Below are positions 58,200 to 64,000 of a stretch of 64,000 nucleotides of DNA, in pieces. The DNA comes from Globomyces pollinis-pini. Lineage: Eukaryota; Chytridiomycota; Chytridiomycetes; Rhizophydiales; Globomycetaceae. The translations under genes were made by a program, and so were the position numbers. Position 1 is the stretch's first letter; each line of letters starts with the position of its first letter. The stretch is from NCBI GenBank assembly GCA_025399215.1, contig MU621134.1:21600-85599 (forward strand). The letters are read 5' to 3'. The notes under the pieces were generated by a model, which worked only from the letters and a program-made list of their open reading frames with translations, searched no databases and was not told where the DNA came from.

Positions 58200-61100
58200 T
58201 TATAATGGAGTTGTACTTGATGGTCTATCAAAATCGGGAACAATAACATCTCCCCACCTACCAATCTTATCCATCTCTTGAAATCCGAGTTCCATACCAA
58301 CCACTGGGCTAGTATACGATTGACGATCTTCCTCTTTCTTCAAGCTAATGTATTGAAGAATGTTGATGAAATGATTTACAGTAGATTCAGATAATTTTTT
58401 GGCATTATTGTTACTGGATCGTTTAGGTGGTGCACCTAATGGACCTCCTAATGATATCGGATAAGCTGATGGATTCATAACTGGATTTACCAAGTTATTA
58501 CGAATGAGTTCAATCATTGAATTAATAAAAGTTGGTGTGATCTAATAGAGAGTTAATTAAACAAACAGTTGATACCGATTCATTTTTCTTTTCAAAAAAC
58601 CAAATATAACACTCTAAAATTTCAACAAACAATCCAACACTGATGGTATGATCCATCACCGAATCAGCAATCTTGAGTGATTTTTGTAAACATTCCAACA
58701 CTCGTTTACCATCTCGATAAGCAGGTTTACTTTCATGCCTTTCTTTAGTATTATCAGCCCAAAATAGGTGTGAGGCTAACATAACACCTCGACATTGATC
58801 TGCTCGTTTCAATAGTCTTGAACAATGTACAGCACATTTGGTAATTAAAGTTTCATAGTTTTCATATCCAAATACCGTTGTTTTATACAAGGTCGCAATT
58901 ATTTGTGATATGGCATTGAATTGTGCTTTGGATTCGGATATGGATTCTTCATAAACAATAAAAGCCTAAAACATTATTACTATTTTTAAAACATACTTCA
59001 ACAAATGATTCGTAACACATTTCTTCTTGATCAGTCAAATTTGCAACTTGAGCAGCAAGCAAATAAAAATTGAGTGACATTTCATAAGGTGATTGTACAC
59101 CACGTCCAAGTTTCACGGTTCCTTGATTGAGTGACTGCTCATCTTGGAATAGGGGTGCATAGTTTTCATCTTCTGCAAAATATTCTCTGGCTCGACAAAG
59201 TAGTGAGATTGTTTCGTGAATGCCTTTCAAAATTTCATCCAAGGAATCTCGATTTTCCTAAAATGAGCTCAATCTCCAAACCTTGTGCTGAAAAGTTCTA
59301 GCTAACTGAACCATGGAACTAATAACAGGTGCAAGAGTAAATCTAATACGAAGGTCACCACTTTCTTTGAAATGGTTTCGAGCGGTAGAAAGAAGCTACA
59401 ATGTCAAATACAATTCATTACCAAGTATTGATCTTTAGGATTATCCCCACCAGCTTTAAACAAGTGAACCAATTTTGCAACCAGAGTCTGTTCGTCCAAA
59501 GCATCTTCCCATTCCAAAGGAACATCAACCTCATCCTTGTATGCATTTTCAGCAGATGAGTGTGATGCCTTCGATCCAAACAGGTTGCCATCAACTTGAT
59601 CACGTACCATGATACTACAGACTTCTCCTAAAAAGAAATTGACACCTTCCACAGATGAGATCTTAAATTTCACATCAGCTGCAGCTTTAAGAGCATTCTT
59701 TGCAAAAGTATGTGCGACTTCACGTCTGATGGTATACGGCTGTAAGTACAATAGGTCGGTGTAGTTTCCGCCAAGTGTTGAGCTCTTTTGAGTTAATCCA
59801 TGCGGAGCCGAACAAGAAGACGACGGGAATTTGAGAAAAGTCAATAAATTTTTACTATAAGCATTTATAGGACTAAGAAGTAGTTGTAACAATAATGATT
59901 TGGTACTTCCGAGTTGAATTGATTCACTAAGGTCAAAAATGAAGAAATACTGGTTAGGTGTATGCAAAGCGGCCAACTTAGCTTTCGCCATACCCAAGAC
60001 TCGGTCACAATATTCTAAAGTTTCAGGGTAGCAATTTAATGCCAAATCGTTTAACGATGCTAAGAGTGCAATGACATCTTCGATTGTAAATTCAGGTCGT
60101 GCCTATGATTTAATTGGCTTAGATGATATTACTTGTATTAAATCGGTTATTTGACTCCAGAAGATATCAAAAAGCTTCACATCATCAGGGATGCCACTTA
60201 TTGGGGTCTCATTTGGAGCTAAAATTAAACTTAATTGATCATACTTGCGGATTGAGCCGAACTCGCTTCTTCTCTTGCTCTTGCAGCATATCCTGCAAAT
60301 CGATTTATCAAAGAAATAACAATTTGTTTCACATTGACTGATGGTTGGAGTTGAGCAACTGAGGATAAATATATATCCAAACAATGTAAATGAAACTCAT
60401 CTGGAAATGCCTAAATATTCAGTTAAATCAATAAGCCAAACCTAAAGATTAAATACATTGAGCACCCATGCCTATGATGTTAAATAAAACTATTACCTGT
60501 ATTATAACATCCAGGAGATATTCTTGCGCGATTACATCTCTGCAACTTACTATTTCATCCAAAATGCTAGGAAGAATGGTTTGTTTGTACATTTCCAAAG
60601 TAGTTTCTTCCAATTGACTGAGTCGGACCAGGTTAGATCCTACCAATAATCGCAAATCTCTTCGTTCTTGTTCACGCTTTTCTCGATCCCGACTGTGTCC
60701 TTGGTGTTGTAATCTAACCCAGAGTTTATTCATTTCTATAAAGTTTTGTAAAATAAAGTATATGGAATCTGAAATAGATCCAGCAGTACTTTTAAACGAT
60801 TAACTTCAACTAATTTGCATACCTAAAAGTTTAACTACATCATCACAATACCTAAATAATCAAGGAAATCCAATATTTTACCTATCTTCACAATCAGGCA
60901 AATAGTCTCTAGTTTGACCAGACAAATAGTATCGCAAGAATAGTCCTCTAGTTGGATGTTGGACACCACGAGTCATTTCCAACATATCCTTCATTAACTC
61001 TTTCAATTGAGGTATTTCACTATCTTTTATATCATCAGCCAATCCTTTTCCTTTCAAATCCAATTGCTTTTTGCTATAATGATCTTTCGATACCTTCATG

Positions 61101-61628
61101 AACACTGAACCAACGGTGATCATTAAATAAAGTCGTGGGATAATATTAGTTGCATACTGTATCAAAGCATACAAATCAGATAGTTTGTGAGTTCCATTTG
61201 AGTGAACATCCAGCAAGTAGTTTGTCAAATAACGCAATTCATCAAACAAGGCCATATCTACCAAAGTTATTAGTAAAAACACCATACAAAGTTGATAATA
61301 GTATTTGGGAAGCAAAGAAGAAGTTTTAAGCTCTTGGAGCATCGTTGAAGCATGTTTTAAAGCATCGTATAATTGATTTGAATCCTAGCGTCAAGGACAA
61401 ATAAGATACGATTGATTTTTTCATATGAAAAGCATGTAGTTTAACGACAGCTAAAGCATCATCTAAGAGTTTTGGTTGATCAGCTAAGATTGGAGTTCCA
61501 GTATGATTTGAATTTTGAGAATTCAAGGTGTGTGTGGACATGAAAAGACAAGAAGAATACGCCAATGAAGAATTTAGTTGAGTGTTTAGAAACAACGAAG
61601 AAGAAGTGAAAGACTGGATTTGAGTCAT
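58200..61628 (-). CDS. VPS35: Retromer subunit VPS35
   Basis: Core alpha-solenoid of retromer, recycling cargo from endosomes. ATG 61628 with an N-terminal extension rich in Ser/Asn ([20 protein letters not shown]) precedes the family start [20 protein letters not shown]. Then [70 protein letters not shown] (the PRLYL and [13 protein letters not shown] blocks bind VPS26), [51 protein letters not shown] and [20 protein letters not shown] near the C terminus. Introns are 28-45 nt. Complete from ATG to the TAA at 58200. Start-to-start distance to the divergent P5CR gene is about 470 bp. Confidence 0.95.
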
Positions 61629-62099
61629 TTGAGGGAAATGGAAATTGTTGTGACTTTGGTCATTCTAATGAGAATCCTGTACGATACCAAAAGACTATTC
61701 ACGACCATTGATTGAATCAATATAATTGTATTTGGAATTGTTCATTCGTTCAGTAGAATCTTGTGCAATGACTGATGTATGGATTCAATGATAATCTTTA
61801 ATACATAGCTTTTAATTTCTCAATATGAATCCATCGCTTTAATGAAAATGAGTTTATTGACGTGGTGAATTGAATTGATTGAATTGAAATGAACTACCAA
61901 AATCACGTAGATAGATTCAAACCAAATACAAACCCAACAAGATGCAATCACATACAACGCATTCAGTACTTTAATGACGGTTACTCCACAAAGATCATCT
62001 CGTTCATCTACTTGTTACAGAAGCCAATCTCATTAAAACATTCACATGACCAGCCACTTCTACTATAAATACAATCCACAATTTCTTTTTAATTGCAAA
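61629..62099. other. 471-bp divergent promoter region, VPS35 / P5CR
   Basis: AT-rich spacer with simple GAATTGA-type repetition near 61868-61892 and a TATA-like ACTATAAATA at about 62062-62071, 30 to 40 bases before the P5CR start. No gene was recognised. An ATG at 62046 is in frame with P5CR and would add 18 residues. Confidence 0.6.
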
Positions 62100-63050
62100 A
62101 TGATTAATCAAAAACTAGCTTTTATCGGTGGTGGTAATATGGCAAATGCCATCATTGGTGGTCTACTAACTGCCGGTTTCGTCGCTTCTAATATCATCGT
62201 ATCCGATCCATACCCTCCTTCAAGAGGCACGTATTTTATTACTAACTTTCAGATAACTTGGAGAAAAACTTCAATGTTAAAACTACTGATGATAATAATA
62301 TCACTGTTACTGCACCAAACACTGTCTTGATCTTGGCTGTAAAACCACAAGTAATGAAATCCGTTGCTGAAGGAATCGCTAAAATGGTTCAAACTCACAA
62401 ACCATTAATTATCACTATTGCCGCTGGAATCACCTTACCGGATTTATCTAGATGGTTATTGAAGGATTCGATTGATAATCATCCACCATCTTTGATTCGT
62501 TGCATGCCAAATACTCCTGCTCTAGTTGGACAAGGTGCTACTGGGTATGTTTTTCAAGCTGTTGATGATTGCTAGGTTGTACGCCGAAGCTGGAGTTACT
62601 GAAAGTCAAAAAAACATTGCATTCACCATTCTCAAGTCCGTGTCTAAATCTACCTATTGGGTTGATAAAGAATCTTTACTGGACGTCGTCACTGGTGTTT
62701 CTGGTATACAAATTGAGAACTAACAGTAAGGTTCCGGTCCAGCTTACTTTTTCCTGATGGTAGAAGCATTGGAACAAGCAGGAATTGACTTGGGTCTACC
62801 TGCCGATGTTGCCAGAGGACTCGCCGCTCAAACTTGTTTAGGAGCTGGTAGCATGTTGACCACTTCTACAGACAGTCCCGCTGAATTACGCCGTAAAGTG
62901 ACCTCACCTAACGGAACTACTGAAGCGGCCGTCAAATCACTTGAAGCTGGAGGTGTCCGTGAATTGTTTGCAAATGCCGTAAAAGCAGCTACCAACAGGG
63001 GTGAAGAGTTGGGAAGGATTTTAGGATCACAGGTAGAGGACAACGTCTAA
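62100..63050 (+). CDS. PYCR: Pyrroline-5-carboxylate reductase
   Basis: Last enzyme of proline synthesis: NAD(P)H-dependent reduction of pyrroline-5-carboxylate. ATG 62100 starts MINQKLAFIGGGNMANAIIG, the Rossmann dinucleotide loop, at the usual family position. Then IIVSDPYPPSRDNLEKNF, LILAVKPQVMKSVAEGI, SLIRCMPNTPALVGQGATGL, YAEAGVTESQKNIAFTILKS, GVSGSGPAYFFLMVEAL, PADVARGLAAQTCLGAGSML and LRRKVTSPNGTTEAAVKSLE (substrate loop). Three introns of 26, 31 and 27 nt leave 288 residues exactly. The first (62227-62252) starts GC rather than GT. An in-frame upstream ATG at 62046 (MTSHFYYKYNPQFLFNCK) could be an optional targeting extension. Confidence 0.94.
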
Positions 63051-63226
63051 TTTAATTTAGTAGGGTTCAGTGAAGTTATAACGACTATTTTATACAATAA
63101 TAATAAACTATTCACCCTTACTCCTATGATTACGTTTGATGATATCATGTTATTTGCCTTGATTTCAAATTAAATATATTGATACATTTACACATTTACA
63201 ATCAAGAAATTCAAAAAGATATCATT

Positions 63227-64000
63227 TTATTGAAATAATTCTAATATATCGGCTGCAACACCTTCGGTTGAGACTGGATTTTCCAAAAACTGGTCTACCG
63301 CCAGTGGGTTGACAGCTGGTGTGTAGACATACTGATTTGCCAGCCATAAGTTTTCTTGATCTATAGCCTTTCGCCTCCAATGATCAATCATCAAATTTTG
63401 TTCTTCCATCGTCTTGATAAGGATACTTTTTTCTAATGTTAATTAATAAGCCTTACCTTTAGTCAGTGTTGTTGAGTCTTTGGTCATCGCTTTAAATTTG
63501 GTATCCAATTCAGTCAATTCTAACTTTTTAAATATTCAAACATTACCTTTCTGTAAGCTGGTCAAAGATCCTTCCAGTTCAACACCCTTGAGTTGTTCAC
63601 TCTCCCATGCAAGTCGAATAGATCTTCGTTTCTTGTCTATCACAGTATTAAAATCTATCATACTGTTTTGAAGGCTTTCAATTTCTTGATCCCGATTTTT
63701 TGCTTCAATGCAAGATTTGTCCAACCGCACTTGTAGTTGCTGCACCATATCTTCTTGCATACATCCAGTTTTCTTTAATAAAACAATTTCTTCCTTTTGC
63801 ACTTCGATGACCTTCAGCAGTTTGTCCTCCTTGGCTTCTAAATCTTTAAAGCATTGGCTGAGCCAATTTATATCTTTCTTCGCCTGACACAGCTTTTCTT
63901 TCGTAGCCGAAAGTTCCCGGATAAGTCCAGATTCACGTCCGGATAAGATCTCTATATCTTTCTTCGCCTGACGCAGCTTTTCTTTCGCGCCTGAAAGTTT
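63227..64000 (-). CDS. Coiled-coil protein, 5' end outside the window, with a frame break
   Basis: C-terminal part of a long coiled-coil gene. Reading leftward: KLSGAKEKLRQAKKDIEILS, then after a frame shift KEKLCQAKKDINWLSQCFKD, EEIVLLKKTGCMQEDMVQQL, RRSIRLAWESEQLKGVELEG, and after introns MEEQNLMIDHWRRKAIDQEN, ending VAADILELFQ at 63227. I do not recognise the family. Two near-identical coil segments, KEKLRQAKKDIE and KEKLCQAKKDIN, come from a DNA duplication; between them the downstream copy carries two extra A/T in a homopolymer (63899-63903), which breaks the frame. A sequencing error is the simplest reading; a real frameshift cannot be excluded. Confidence 0.65.
63869..63999. repeat. 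Internal direct repeat in a coiled-coil gene
   Basis: About 45 bp are duplicated at 63869-63915 and 63955-63999 (TATATCTTTCTTCGCCTGAC start), differing at a few positions and by two T in a run (five T at 63899-63903 against three in the other copy). Copy spacing is 86 nt, not a multiple of three; 84 would preserve the reading frame. Confidence 0.85.

Overview
This is a nuclear segment of a compact, AT-rich eukaryotic genome. The evidence is dense spliced genes on both strands, very short GT-AG introns (most 22-36 nt, with a CTAAC/TTAAC-like branch motif a few bases before the AG), eukaryote-only gene families, the standard genetic code, and gaps between genes that are often under 150 bp. I count 36 supported genes in 64 kb plus one weak candidate. 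The family mix points to a flagellated, early-branching opisthokont or related lineage such as a zoosporic fungus, aphelid/rozellid-type organism or unicellular holozoan. It includes cilium/centriole-type proteins (FAM161, TTLL9, a CCDC162-like giant), a fungal-style copper-radical oxidase, and genes usually missing from yeasts (INTS2, API5, HAPSTR1, FAM72, TBC1D19, STMP1). The lineage is an inference; no species can be named from the sequence.

Layout. 1-8.6 kb: FAM161 (5' end outside the window), TTLL9, mitochondrial ribosomal protein uL4m, an STMP1-like micropeptide, TBC1D19 (-), histone chaperone ASF1, ribosomal protein eS25 (-) with an intron directly after its ATG, and a small BLOC1S2-like coiled coil (-). 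8.8-15.5 kb: a copper-radical (glyoxal/galactose-type) oxidase, API5 (-) and the ribosome-export factor SDA1 (-), then a 10-N assembly gap. 15.6-25.5 kb: an 8-kb CCDC162-like gene (-) and two unidentified + strand genes. 25.6-34.7 kb: CSTF2 (-), cytoplasmic dynein intermediate chain, FAM72, a RasGEF (-), a flavin-reductase-like protein with an unexplained C-terminal extension, and HAPSTR1.

34.8-45.5 kb: TFIIIC subunit TFC4/GTF3C3 (-), a 67-residue proline-rich protein, MoaC, a coiled-coil protein (-), AIMP1/Arc1-like tRNA-binding cofactor (-), an ARHGAP1-like CRAL-TRIO/RhoGAP protein (-), a two-repeat Myb protein (-) and an unresolved stretch. 45.7-58 kb: DNA helicase CHL1/DDX11 (-), exosome RRP40, phosphatidylserine synthase (-), THOC5, Integrator subunit INTS2 (-) and DEAD-box helicase DDX6/DHH1. 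58.2-64 kb: retromer VPS35 (-), pyrroline-5-carboxylate reductase and an incomplete coiled-coil gene (-) running off the right edge.

There is no operon-like functional clustering. Neighbours are mostly unrelated housekeeping genes in divergent, convergent and short tandem arrangements, with start codons of divergent pairs as close as 27 bp (CHL1/RRP40) and about 60 bp (CCDC162-like/unknown, CSTF2/dynein). RNA-metabolism genes are frequent (CSTF2, RRP40, THOC5, INTS2, DDX6, SDA1) but not contiguous. I saw no transposon, rRNA, tRNA or CRISPR array, and no prokaryote-style system. Exon boundaries were read by eye from protein-family continuity and splice motifs, so those not stated explicitly should be treated as approximate.
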